Notes under the pieces: generated by a model
What the model was told of the DNA's origin: nothing
Database searches by the model: none
The model's input: only the letters and a program-made list of their open reading frames with translations
Shown: positions 26,638 to 34,223 of the stretch, piece by piece
Layout: every line of letters starts with the position of its first letter
How positions within the stretch are numbered: position 1 is the first letter of the stretch
Position numbers and translations under genes: made by a program
Assembly (NCBI GenBank): GCA_017524595.1
Contig: JAFXVI010000045.1
Span: forward strand, 1-40,260
Source: Lachnospiraceae bacterium
GTDB lineage: Bacteria > Bacillota > Clostridia > Lachnospirales > Lachnospiraceae
Length of the DNA: 40,260 bases
Direction of reading: 5' to 3'

Positions 26638-27204
26638 ATGAAGAAAAAATCTCTTATAGGGATCATAGCAGGTGTTGTACTTGTTCCGGTTGTGGCATGT
26701 GCAATCTTACTGAACTTCAAGGATGTGGGTGTCGAGGACAATTCAGCGAAACGTGCTCTTGCTGATATCAACAGCGAGACAACGACAAGCATCGATGATG
26801 AGGCAATTGCCCTTGCTGCTTCTTCCGCTTCTGATGCAGGACTCAGAAACATAGCTCTTGATACTCTCGATGCAGTTAATGCAGAAAGAGCTGCTTATGG
26901 TCTTGGCTCACTTAAGTGGAATGGAAACCTTGAGTCAGCAGCAAGCGTTCGTGCTCAGGAATGTGAGATTTCATTCTCACATACAAGACCGAATGGCAAG
27001 GCTTGGTACACGGTAAACAGTAAGGTACAGGGTGGTGAGAATCTTGCATATGGTTTCGATAGTGCCGAAGCCGCTCTCGATGCATGGATGAACAGCCCTA
27101 CCCATAAAGAGAACATCTTATGGGATGAGTTTAATACATGTGCCATTGCAATATATGCCGCAGATGACGGAACATACTACTGGGCACAGGAATTCGGTTA
27201 TTAA
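26638..27204 (+). CDS. Secreted or membrane-anchored CAP/SCP-like domain protein
   Basis: A 188-residue protein. A basic start (MKKKSLIG) and hydrophobic stretch at 6-26 form a signal sequence or anchor; VVAC at 18-21 fits a lipobox, but hydrophobic residues continue after Cys21, so lipoprotein status is doubtful. The CAP domain (about 72-188) has the conserved tetrad candidates His115 (SHTRP), Glu134 (GENLAYG), His156 (SPTHKENIL) and Glu185 (WAQEFG). Bacterial CAP proteins are extracellular; their activities are poorly defined. The gene is monocistronic, with its own strong promoter, a consensus ribosome binding site and a terminator behind, which suggests high and independent expression. 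Confidence 0.92.
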   Translation: MKKKSLIGIIAGVVLVPVVACAILLNFKDVGVEDNSAKRALADINSETTTSIDDEAIALAASSASDAGLRNIALDTLDAVNAERAAYGLGSLKWNGNLESAASVRAQECEISFSHTRPNGKAWYTVNSKVQGGENLAYGFDSAEAALDAWMNSPTHKENILWDEFNTCAIAIYAADDGTYYWAQEFGY

Positions 27205-27226
27205 TTCTGATTCGGTCCGGTTAATA

Positions 27227-27259
27227 AACAGGAGGCAGATTTTTATTCTGCCTCCTGTT
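27227..27259. terminator. Bidirectional intrinsic terminator
   Basis: A perfect 13-bp stem (27227-27239 with 27247-27259) around a 7-base loop lies between the convergent CAP and degV genes. On the plus strand it is followed by CTATTATT, on the minus strand by TATTAACC. The plus-strand arms read AACAGGAGGCAGA and TCTGCCTCCTGTT. It ends the CAP transcript and, from the other side, the long flagellar/chemotaxis transcript. Confidence 0.87.
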
Positions 27260-27283
27260 CTATTATTGATCAACTCTCCTACT

Positions 27284-28153
27284 TCAGGCTTTTAGTTTTC
27301 TGCTAATCCCTACTCCCATGGCATTAGGTCCTGTATGTGCCGATACAGAACATGACAGTTTATTATAGTATACTTCAATATCCGGAAAAGCTTCTTTTAT
27401 AACACTGTTCCAATTTCCCGCATCAACCTGGTCCACAAACGAACCGGCAGTTCCTATAATAAGATCTTCATGGGCAAAAGCCGAAAATCTTGTTTCCAGT
27501 TCATCACGCATAGCCTCAATTATCTTGGAGGCTGCCTTTTTTATCCCGCGCACTGCCGTGCATACCTCAAAATTCCCACCGGTCGTCTTAAGAACCGGCT
27601 TGATCCCAAGTACACTTCCCACAGTTGCAGCCGTAGCATTAACCCTTCCTGTCTTCTTAAGATAATCCAAGGTATCTACCGCAAGATAAACCACAGAATC
27701 GTAGGCAGTTTCTTCCAGCCGTTTCTTTATATCTTCTGCCTTCATTCCCGCGTCTGCAAGCACTATCGCATCCATTACTGACTGCCTCTGCGTAACCGAT
27801 ATCCTATGATTATCAACAACTACAACACGCCCGTCGTATTCCGAAGCAAAAATCTCTGAGTTTCTTGCAGAACTGCTGAGTCCCGATGACATCGGTATAT
27901 AAACTATCTCATCATAACCCTTAGATAAAATATCATCCCACATATCCATCAGCTCACCCGGAGAAGGCTGGGATGTCGATACGTCCGCTCCGATCGCTAA
28001 TATCTCAAAAAATTTTGCCCTTGACAGATTAACACCCTCAATAAAATCTCTTCCGTCTATTATAACGGGCATTGGCATACTGAATATACCCAGCTTTTCA
28101 GCTTCATCTACCGCTATTCCGCTGTTTGAATCAGTCATAATTGCAACATTCAT
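27284..28153 (-). CDS. DegV family fatty-acid-binding protein (second of tandem pair)
   Basis: A 289-residue cytoplasmic protein. It starts MNVAIMTDSNSGIAVDEAEK, with the DegV N-terminal DSNSG motif, a TSQPSPGELMDMWD lipid-pocket segment near 80, MSSGLSSSARNSE, and the C-terminal SAHTGPNAMGVG. DegV/FakB-type proteins bind fatty acids for the FakA kinase or act as lipid carriers; no fakA (DAK2-domain) gene is in the window. It shares organisation but little close identity with the DegV gene 21 bases upstream. It is the last gene before the bidirectional terminator. AGGAGAAAC precedes the ATG. Confidence 0.93.
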   Translation of the reverse strand: MNVAIMTDSNSGIAVDEAEKLGIFSMPMPVIIDGRDFIEGVNLSRAKFFEILAIGADVSTSQPSPGELMDMWDDILSKGYDEIVYIPMSSGLSSSARNSEIFASEYDGRVVVVDNHRISVTQRQSVMDAIVLADAGMKAEDIKKRLEETAYDSVVYLAVDTLDYLKKTGRVNATAATVGSVLGIKPVLKTTGGNFEVCTAVRGIKKAASKIIEAMRDELETRFSAFAHEDLIIGTAGSFVDQVDAGNWNSVIKEAFPDIEVYYNKLSCSVSAHTGPNAMGVGISRKLKA

Positions 28154-28174
28154 ATGTTTCTCCTAATTTTATGC

Positions 28175-29062
28175 TTATCTAGACCTTGTATCACCCCAGA
28201 AAAACAGCGCTACGGTTCCGGGACCAGTATGAGCACCTATTGTCGTACCTATATAATTGATCTCTATCTTGCCCTTAAGCGCCGGAAAATTCTCTTCTAC
28301 AAGATTTGCTACCGCCGTAGCATCCTCCAGACAGCGCGCATGGTTAATGAAACACTTACCCTTATAATCCTTACCGTCCACTGCATGTAATACCATCTGT
28401 TCCACGCAGGCAGATATGACTTTCTTTTTAGTCCTTATCTTAAAGCGCGGTATCAGCTTTCCTTCATCATTAACATTGAGCAGCGGACATATATTCAGCA
28501 TATTACCGAAAAAGCCTGAAACCTTGCTCACTCTTCCACCCTTTATAAAAAACGTAAGGTCGGTAGTAAAAAACCAATGATGAAGTTCAAGCCTGTGGTT
28601 AAGAGCAAAATCAGCAACCTCTTCAATGGTTTTTCCTTCATCTCTCAGATCTGCCAGCTTATCCATAAGCAATCCAAAACCACCACTGGCTGCCAGTGAA
28701 TCTATGACTATAAGCTTACGTTCGGGATACTTGGCCTTAAGATCTTCCATTGCAATATTGGCAGAGTTGATAGTCCCTGATATACCGCTTGAAAGAGTAA
28801 GATGCAATACATCCCTGCCCTCTGCAAGAAATTTTTCAAAATGATTAACATATTCCTCGACATTAAGCTGAGATGTTTTGGTCTCTGCCCCATTTTCCAT
28901 GCTGTCGTAGAATTCCTTGAAATCCATCGTCTTTCCCAGGTCATCAAGGTACATCTGCCCGCCAAGATAATAGTGAAAACATGCGTAAGCAATATTCCTC
29001 TCCTTAAAGAACTTCTCCGGCATATCTGCCGTCGAACAACAGCTCAAAACAAAATCTCCCAT
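28175..29062 (-). CDS. DegV family fatty-acid-binding protein (first of tandem pair)
   Basis: A 295-residue protein beginning MGDFVLSCCSTADMPEKFF, with KTSQLNVEEYVNHFEKFL, LSSGISGTINSANIA, DSLAASGGFGLLMDKLAD, FFIKGGRVSKVSGFFG and a C-terminal GAHTGPGTVALFFWG, all in the DegV pattern. The STADM at the N-terminus replaces the usual DSTAD: the Asp is Cys-Ser in this copy, so the pocket differs from typical members. An upstream in-frame ATG at 29074 overlaps the GGAGGT site itself, so the ATG at 29062 is the better start. Likely binds a fatty acid or related lipid; in the same transcript as the motility genes. Confidence 0.92.
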   Translation of the reverse strand: MGDFVLSCCSTADMPEKFFKERNIAYACFHYYLGGQMYLDDLGKTMDFKEFYDSMENGAETKTSQLNVEEYVNHFEKFLAEGRDVLHLTLSSGISGTINSANIAMEDLKAKYPERKLIVIDSLAASGGFGLLMDKLADLRDEGKTIEEVADFALNHRLELHHWFFTTDLTFFIKGGRVSKVSGFFGNMLNICPLLNVNDEGKLIPRFKIRTKKKVISACVEQMVLHAVDGKDYKGKCFINHARCLEDATAVANLVEENFPALKGKIEINYIGTTIGAHTGPGTVALFFWGDTRSR

Positions 29063-29077
29063 ATTTACCTCCATTTA

Positions 29078-29845
29078 TCATTTGGCTCCTGTTATTATCT
29101 TTGCGATCTCTTCGTAACCTGCATCTGCCGGTATTTTAAACACGCCATGATTTATCCTGTCATCATAACGGTTATCGCACAAATAATTATCAAAATCAGC
29201 TGCACTGTCAACAACTCCGCCTTTTTCAAGCAGCTTTGCCACATCATATGACGTGGTTCCGCTTGCTATCTGCAGAGTAAAACTGTCTGTTTGTACTTTT
29301 TCTTCAACACTGTTATCATCACTCTTCTTATCTGTTCTTTCATCTATATTATTTTCTTCAGACGTTTTATTTTCAACAGGTTTTGTCTCATTATCAAAAG
29401 TTCCGTCTTTTTCAGAAGGCTGAACGGTTGATTCATTCTGACCGCCCATTGCCCTGTCTTCTTTAGCTCTTAATTCCTCTGGTGTTTCTTTAGTATTCTC
29501 CGTTTCAGTTCCCGAACTGTCTGCCTTATTTAAAGGCTCATCCTGCTTTTTCTCTTCATCTTTAACTTTATCTGAATTGTTATCTGCCCTAACTTCCACA
29601 TCAGGAACTGTAGATTCAGTGTTTGTGTCTCCCTTCACCTTATCAGTCCGACCTGTTTCAGATGCTGTCTCGTCTGTTTTGGGCTTGACCAGCACAGAAT
29701 CTTCCTCTACCATTCCAAGCTCTGATGCCCGTCGTTTTATTTCTTCATCGGACAATGTATTCTTTCCCGACGTCGCTATACCCATGAGCACTGCGGAAAT
29801 AAACAACCCGGCTCCCAGGCCCCTTAAGTATCCCTTTATCCGCAT
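29078..29845 (-). CDS. Membrane-anchored protein with MltG/YceG-like C-terminal module, no lytic domain
   Basis: A 255-residue protein. A basic start and one hydrophobic helix at about 7-25 anchor it; about 26-185 is a long polar region rich in Glu, Lys, Thr and Asp, probably disordered outside the cell; the last about 65 residues (FTLQIASGTTSYDVAKLLEKGGVVDS..., then FKIPADAGYEEIAKIITG) match the small LysM-like subdomain that precedes the catalytic part of MltG endolytic transglycosylases. The catalytic domain itself is missing: the gene ends after this module. It may bind glycan or a partner rather than cut it. It starts 3 bases after the SwrB-like gene, so it belongs to the motility operon. 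Function unknown. Confidence 0.75.
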   Translation of the reverse strand: MRIKGYLRGLGAGLFISAVLMGIATSGKNTLSDEEIKRRASELGMVEEDSVLVKPKTDETASETGRTDKVKGDTNTESTVPDVEVRADNNSDKVKDEEKKQDEPLNKADSSGTETENTKETPEELRAKEDRAMGGQNESTVQPSEKDGTFDNETKPVENKTSEENNIDERTDKKSDDNSVEEKVQTDSFTLQIASGTTSYDVAKLLEKGGVVDSAADFDNYLCDNRYDDRINHGVFKIPADAGYEEIAKIITGAK

Positions 29846-29848
29846 ACC

Positions 29849-30526
29849 CTACCTCTTAAATAAGTCTATCACCAGAGTAACCTCACCTACCCCGAGATTT
29901 AGTTCCCTTGCTATCTCAACATTGCTCTTTCCGAGCTTATGCAGTTCAATGATTCTGCTGTTATTATTGTCCGCCTCTTCATTGTCAGGTCCGATCGCTT
30001 TGGGTGGAAGGATTATCTCTTCTACTACCTCTTCTGCTGAATGTTCTTCCGGTATAAGCTCTTCAAAATCATCTTCTTTCTTTTTGCTCTTCTTTCTCGA
30101 ACCGGCCTTCTTTTCCGCATCAGTTACTTCTCTGGCTGTTGCTTCAGCCTTGCGGACAGTGTTCTTAAGATCTGTCTGTTTATCGGTAAGCATGTCATGC
30201 AGGAACATGACCTCCTTATGACTTTTATTTATTTCCTCCATTATTGTATTTGAATATTCGCTCACAGCCATGATCTTTTCATTGGAAATCTTTTCAAGGG
30301 CACGTTCCGACTTCTCCATGGCATACTCCACCGCACCATCAGTAGCCTCTTTCACTTTAAGACTCATGCTGTCATATTCCCTGTCGGTGATACGTCTTAT
30401 CTCTTCTCGAAGTCTTTCTTCATCAAATGCACCGACATCCTGTGGACGATCTTTGATTATAAAACTCATACAAAAAATAACCACTCCTATAATAAGGAGT
30501 GTTATTTCCATAGGGGTCATATTCAA
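29849..30526 (-). CDS. SwrB-like single-pass membrane protein (DUF6115-type)
   Basis: A 225-residue protein with one N-terminal membrane helix (about 6-25), a long charged coiled-coil region (about 35-140), an acidic/basic linker (KKAGSRKKSKKK near 139-150), and a C-terminal helical motif RIIELHKLGKSNVEIARELNLG (191-212) that looks like a small helix-turn-helix. Position behind sigD and fapA, and this architecture, match SwrB of Bacillus subtilis, a membrane protein that supports flagellar type III export and SigD-dependent swarming. Sequence similarity cannot be tested here, so the name is from context and architecture. The MltG-like gene follows after 3 bases. Confidence 0.72.
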   Translation of the reverse strand: MNMTPMEITLLIIGVVIFCMSFIIKDRPQDVGAFDEERLREEIRRITDREYDSMSLKVKEATDGAVEYAMEKSERALEKISNEKIMAVSEYSNTIMEEINKSHKEVMFLHDMLTDKQTDLKNTVRKAEATAREVTDAEKKAGSRKKSKKKEDDFEELIPEEHSAEEVVEEIILPPKAIGPDNEEADNNNSRIIELHKLGKSNVEIARELNLGVGEVTLVIDLFKR

Positions 30527-30571
30527 TCTCCTATTGTTCTGCCAAATATATCCTTTGTTATAGTCTTCAGC

Positions 30572-30883
30572 CTAAATCTTCAAATCAAACCCCGGCGATT
30601 TGGATTTGACCCTTACAACCGCGTCGGGTTCTTTTGCTTTCTTATCCTTGCGTCTTATATCAAAATACTCATTTCTACCTTTCTCCTTGGCATCATGCTT
30701 GGTATTCGTTGCATCTGAATTCTGAGTTGTCTGAACAGTATAAGCTTCCTCATCACGTTTGACATCCATCTGTGTCTGCACATTCGCATGATCCAAAGCA
30801 GCCTTATTGTCTTCATTATGCCTCAGCGATGCAATATCCTGTGTTCGTGATATGACTGCATTCATCTCTATCGGACTGATCAT
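30572..30883 (-). CDS. Small hydrophilic protein of the motility operon, unknown function
   Basis: A 103-residue protein starting MISPIEMNAVISRTQDIASL, with no membrane helix or signal. The N-terminal about 40 residues are helical and include RTQDIASLRHNEDNKAA; the middle is rich in Thr, Gln, Asn and Asp; the C-terminus is basic (RRKDKKAKEP, VRVKSKSPGFDLKI). I do not recognise a family. It sits between fapA (29 bases upstream) and the SwrB-like gene (45 bases downstream), inside an otherwise conserved motility operon, so a role in flagellar assembly or regulation is inferred from context only. GGAGGATGTG precedes the ATG. Confidence 0.7.
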   Translation of the reverse strand: MISPIEMNAVISRTQDIASLRHNEDNKAALDHANVQTQMDVKRDEEAYTVQTTQNSDATNTKHDAKEKGRNEYFDIRRKDKKAKEPDAVVRVKSKSPGFDLKI

Positions 30884-30912
30884 AACACATCCTCCCGCAA
30901 ATATATTAATGA

Positions 30913-32514
30913 CTACAATGCCTTTATTCTTATATCTGCGCCATCTTTAACGAATCTTGCATGCTGGGCAGGGGCTTTAAGCTGCATATTGACCTCACTT
31001 ATCGTGATCTTTGTTCCGGGATATGCGCAATCGGAAACCTTGACCACAGATTCCGTTTCGGAAATATCCACAGAACTCATATATTTATCATACTCATCCA
31101 TTCCCTTGTTTATCTCATCCGTAAGGTTCTTATAATCTTCGGAAAGCTGCCTTATGGTACGAAGTTGATCAGGTGTAAGCTTGTCTCCCTTCTTCATACG
31201 CATGGTTAGCGTCACAAGCACCGGCTTTATCTGATCAAGCTTCTTATTATTCTCAGCTATCTGTTGCTGCATGCTGGCTGCCTTAAGCTTAATGGTAGGA
31301 TCAGCTCCTACCTGTATATCTGTATCGACACCCATCGTAGAGCCGATGATCTTGGCTTCCACATTACCGAGTGCACGCACACACCCACCTGTAATAAATC
31401 CCTTTTTACCTGTTACCACTACATCACTCTTGGATATCACATCACTGTGAAGTATGGCTTCCGCATGCACATATCCATCGGCCTGTGCAGAAGAATTCTC
31501 TATGAACTTGGATACAATATTTCTGCCCGATATGAGCTTGCCCTTTCCCATTCCATTCATTCCACGGGCAATGATTATATCACCTCCGGCCTTCACATAG
31601 GCCCCCTCAACAACTCCTTTCACCTCGATATTTCCGGTCGCCGAAACCGAAAATCCTGCATTAACATTGCCGGCGACATGAATATCGCCGTCATATTCTA
31701 TATTTCCGGTAGAAGTATCAACATCATTTACCTCATAGACATTGGATACAAACACCTTGCTGTCTACGAGCATAACATTACCGTTAATTTCAGAAATAAG
31801 CTCCAGTCCGTTTTCGGATATCTTAAGATTTCTCCCAAAACTGAACTTTGGTTCTTCCACATCTCTGGGGCTTACATAAGCTCCGTAAATGTCAACTCCT
31901 TCATCTCCATGATCAGCCGGCACAAGCTTCGCTACTACTTGACCTTCCTTACACGGACTAATAAGATCCAGATTAAAAAAATCTACCGTACCGTCATCGT
32001 TAAGCTTAGGTTTTAAGTTGGGATTGGTATTAAACATATATTCAATAACACCATCACTTCCCTGCCTTACCGGCTTACCTTGAGCTATCACATAATCAGT
32101 ACAGTAATGCTTATCCTTGAAAAAAGAATCGATCACATCATTCTTTATTCCAAAAGAAACCTTCTTAAACTTAAGGTCTTTTATCACCTCATCCTTTTCA
32201 AGCTCCGCTCCGCCTTCTGACGGCGGATAAAACCTTGCCGTACAAGTCATTTTATCGTCAGAAACATCCAGTATATAGCTGCCTGCATATTCTCTTCCGG
32301 TTCTGGAATCGATCTTTACAGTGCATCTTTCGCCATTAGATCCCTGTATCGCCTTTGCTACTGCGACCTTATCAACGAGAAACCCATGTCTCTGCACATA
32401 TGTCTGCAATTCATCAAATGATAAAGCCTTACCGTCCTCTGAAGGCGGTATCAGCTCCAGATAAGTACCGTCATCTTTATTAAGCAGTCTGAAATATGCG
32501 TTGTAACCTCCCAT
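30913..32514 (-). CDS. FapA-like protein (DUF342)
   Basis: A 533-residue cytoplasmic protein. After an N-terminal region with alpha/beta character (about 1-180), the centre (about 200-400) has repeated beta-strand units such as GNVMLVDSKVFVSNVYEV, GDIHVAGNVNAGFSVSATGNI, VVEGAYVKAGGDIIIARGM and SGRNIVSKFIENSSAQADGYV, typical of the DUF342/FapA polymerizing beta-helix. A coiled coil at about 410-480 (QQQIAENNKKLDQIKPVLV) and a C-terminal strand domain follow. The family has links to flagellar and polar localisation, and the gene is placed right behind sigD, 18 bases apart. AGGAGGGG lies 4 bases before the ATG. Confidence 0.87.
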   Translation of the reverse strand: MGGYNAYFRLLNKDDGTYLELIPPSEDGKALSFDELQTYVQRHGFLVDKVAVAKAIQGSNGERCTVKIDSRTGREYAGSYILDVSDDKMTCTARFYPPSEGGAELEKDEVIKDLKFKKVSFGIKNDVIDSFFKDKHYCTDYVIAQGKPVRQGSDGVIEYMFNTNPNLKPKLNDDGTVDFFNLDLISPCKEGQVVAKLVPADHGDEGVDIYGAYVSPRDVEEPKFSFGRNLKISENGLELISEINGNVMLVDSKVFVSNVYEVNDVDTSTGNIEYDGDIHVAGNVNAGFSVSATGNIEVKGVVEGAYVKAGGDIIIARGMNGMGKGKLISGRNIVSKFIENSSAQADGYVHAEAILHSDVISKSDVVVTGKKGFITGGCVRALGNVEAKIIGSTMGVDTDIQVGADPTIKLKAASMQQQIAENNKKLDQIKPVLVTLTMRMKKGDKLTPDQLRTIRQLSEDYKNLTDEINKGMDEYDKYMSSVDISETESVVKVSDCAYPGTKITISEVNMQLKAPAQHARFVKDGADIRIKAL

Positions 32515-32532
32515 ATGTCCCCTCCTGAGTAG

Positions 32533-33300
32533 CTAACTGTTTGCCAAAAACCCCATGTACTTCCCCATCTTTACCTTCATCTTGCCAAGAGCTTTAGTAT
32601 GAAGCTGGGACACACGCGATTCAGATACCTCCAATACATTACTTATTTCCTTAAGCGTAAGGTCATCATAATAATACATAAGTATGACCTGGCGTTCCTT
32701 TTCAGTGAGCTGATCCAATGATTCCTTAAGAACTATTTTAAGCTCCTCTTTCTCGATCGCTTCCTCAGGAAGTTCATAGTGAGATACAGTACTGCTTTCG
32801 CTTATATCTCCGCCTCCCGATTCTGTGAATTCGTCAAGTGAAATAATATTGGTGACTTTCATCTGCGACTGCCAGTCATCATATTCTTCAGAAGATATCC
32901 CCAATTCCATGGATATTTCTTCATCTGTTGCAGCTCTTCCCGTCCTGCTCTCTATATCTTTGATCGCATTAGATATGTCCCTCTGTCTTTTCCGCACGGT
33001 ACGCGGTATCCAATCCATCTTACGTATCTGATCCAATATGGCGCCTCGTATGCGAAGGCTTGCATACGTCTCAAACTTAACCTCTTTGCAGGCATCAAAT
33101 TTGTCTATGGCATCAATAAGCCCGAAAATGCCATAACTAACAAGATCGTCATATTCTACATTATATCCAAGATACATGGATAACCGGCCGGCGACAACCT
33201 TTACCAGCGGAGCATATTCCAATATTATGTTTTCCCGAAGCTCACGGGTCGGATTCTTGACATAGTCCGCCCAAAGCTTAAGCCTTCCGGTCTCGTCCAT
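32533..33300 (-). CDS. sigD: Flagellar RNA polymerase sigma factor SigD/FliA
   Basis: A 255-residue sigma-28-type factor. Region 2 has EYAPLVKVVAGRLSMYLG and VEYDDLVSYGIFGLIDAIDKFD then RIRGAILDQIRKMDWIPRTVRK; region 3 TGRAATDEEISMELGISSEEYD; region 4 LTEKERQVILMYYYDDLTLKE and EVSESRVSQLHTKALGKMK. These are the features of SigD/FliA, which directs late flagellar and chemotaxis genes at TAAA-N15-GCCGATAA promoters. Length is typical. It lies in the operon as in Bacillus subtilis, behind cheD with one small membrane-protein gene between. No anti-sigma factor flgM is in the window. Confidence 0.96.
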   Translation of the reverse strand: MDETGRLKLWADYVKNPTRELRENIILEYAPLVKVVAGRLSMYLGYNVEYDDLVSYGIFGLIDAIDKFDACKEVKFETYASLRIRGAILDQIRKMDWIPRTVRKRQRDISNAIKDIESRTGRAATDEEISMELGISSEEYDDWQSQMKVTNIISLDEFTESGGGDISESSTVSHYELPEEAIEKEELKIVLKESLDQLTEKERQVILMYYYDDLTLKEISNVLEVSESRVSQLHTKALGKMKVKMGKYMGFLANS

Positions 33301-33322
33301 AGTATTCCCCGCCTAAAACAAG

Positions 33323-33646
33323 TTATACACCCTGCTCCTGTGTTACGTCCTCGTCTGTCACAACCTGTCCGTCCTCAGCATCACCCTCGGACTGATCACC
33401 TTCCTCATCTCCCTCTTCGGCAGGTTTTTCAACAACCTCACCCTCGTCATCAACCTGCTTATCCGAGGAGATCTCAAACTTATCAAGTATTTTTTTAACT
33501 ATCAATCCGACAATAAGAAATAATATAAGTACTGTCAGCAGAACAACCAGCATATCATGGAGATTGTAATGATAGATGTATGTAACTATACAGGCTGTGG
33601 CACCTGCCAGAAGCATAATAAACAGAGGTACCTTCTTTGTGTTCAT
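33323..33646 (-). CDS. Small two-helix membrane protein with acidic tail, unknown function
   Basis: A 107-residue protein with two hydrophobic helices (about 8-26 and 32-53), a short basic stretch (KKILDKFE) and a C-terminal 45-residue tail that is almost wholly Asp/Glu/Gly/Gln (for example EEGDEEGDQSEGDAEDG). No known family is recognised. The gene is 11 bases from cheD and 22 from sigD, so it is co-expressed with both. Both termini are probably cytoplasmic, putting the acidic tail inside the cell. It could be a flagellar-basal-body or SigD/CheD partner, but this is inference from position. Confidence 0.7.
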   Translation of the reverse strand: MNTKKVPLFIMLLAGATACIVTYIYHYNLHDMLVVLLTVLILFLIVGLIVKKILDKFEISSDKQVDDEGEVVEKPAEEGDEEGDQSEGDAEDGQVVTDEDVTQEQGV

Positions 33647-33657
33647 ATAACCACCGA

Positions 33658-34143
33658 TTATATCTTCTTAATATCCTTGCCGACTGCCTTGATGACAAAA
33701 TCACCCGTTTCGGGAAAGAACTCAACTGTCCGTCCGTAACTGTCCCCTGTATCCTTAGCCAGGATAGGTATTTTCATCTCACCCAGTATCTTTACTACCG
33801 ATTCCACATTTCTGGCACCGACCGCCATTGTCTCTGACTTGGTCTGCAGTGCAAACATCTGTGCTCCCCCGGCTATCTTTGCTACAATTCGGTTACGTGA
33901 AGCACCCGCTTCCACCATTATACGCACCAATTCCTTGATGCCTGTATCAGCGAATTTGGCTATACACTGATTATTGGCTATCTTCGTGCTGTCAGGTAAC
34001 ATTATATGAGCCAAACCTCCCACCTTTGTCGTCGGATCCCTTAAAGCAATACCTACACATGATCCCAGCCCAAGCGTCGTAATCGCATCCGGACTTTTGC
34101 AAAGCTTAAGATCAGCCATTCCAACTTTTATCATTTCACTCAT
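33658..34143 (-). CDS. cheD: Chemoreceptor glutamine deamidase
   Basis: A 161-residue enzyme that deamidates specific Gln residues of chemoreceptors and partners CheC in adaptation. The catalytic Cys29 is in GLGSCVGIALRD, His46 in GGLAHIMLP and Thr23 is conserved; the CheC-contact loop and C-terminal GAQMFALQTK and GDSYGRTVEFFPETG are present. Length is normal. The ribosome binding site is weak (AGGAAA about 11 bases ahead), so translation may depend on the cheC transcript structure. cheC is 80 bases upstream. Confidence 0.96.
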   Translation of the reverse strand: MSEMIKVGMADLKLCKSPDAITTLGLGSCVGIALRDPTTKVGGLAHIMLPDSTKIANNQCIAKFADTGIKELVRIMVEAGASRNRIVAKIAGGAQMFALQTKSETMAVGARNVESVVKILGEMKIPILAKDTGDSYGRTVEFFPETGDFVIKAVGKDIKKI

Positions 34144-34147
34144 AATT

Positions 34148-34213
34148 CTAATTTCCTATATATACTCTGATAATCCATAGCATACTCAAAACATTGCGCG
34201 TCATTACCGCCAT
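34148..34213 (-). CDS. Possible 21-residue leader peptide ahead of cheD
   Basis: An ATG at 34213-34211 opens a frame of 21 codons that ends with TAG 4 bases before the cheD ATG: MAVMTRNVLSMLWIIRVYIGN. It has hydrophobic character in its second half. There is no clear ribosome binding site, and the first codons lie in a hairpin arm, so this may be chance. If real it would be translationally coupled to cheD. Confidence 0.2.
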   Translation of the reverse strand: MAVMTRNVLSMLWIIRVYIGN

Positions 34214-34218
34214 GGATC
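34172..34218 (-). other. Hairpin in the cheC-cheD gap
   Basis: In the minus-strand transcript GATCCATGGC (34218-34209) can pair with GCTATGGATT (34181-34172) over 10 positions including two G-U pairs, around a 27-base loop. No U-tract follows, so it is not a typical terminator; a processing or translation-control element between cheC and cheD is possible. Confidence 0.4.
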
Positions 34219-34223
34219 ACTTA

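Noticed and set aside
26655-26703. Lipobox VVAC making the CAP protein a lipoprotein
   Set aside because: Hydrophobic residues continue directly after the Cys, which is unlike a mature lipoprotein; left as a possibility only.
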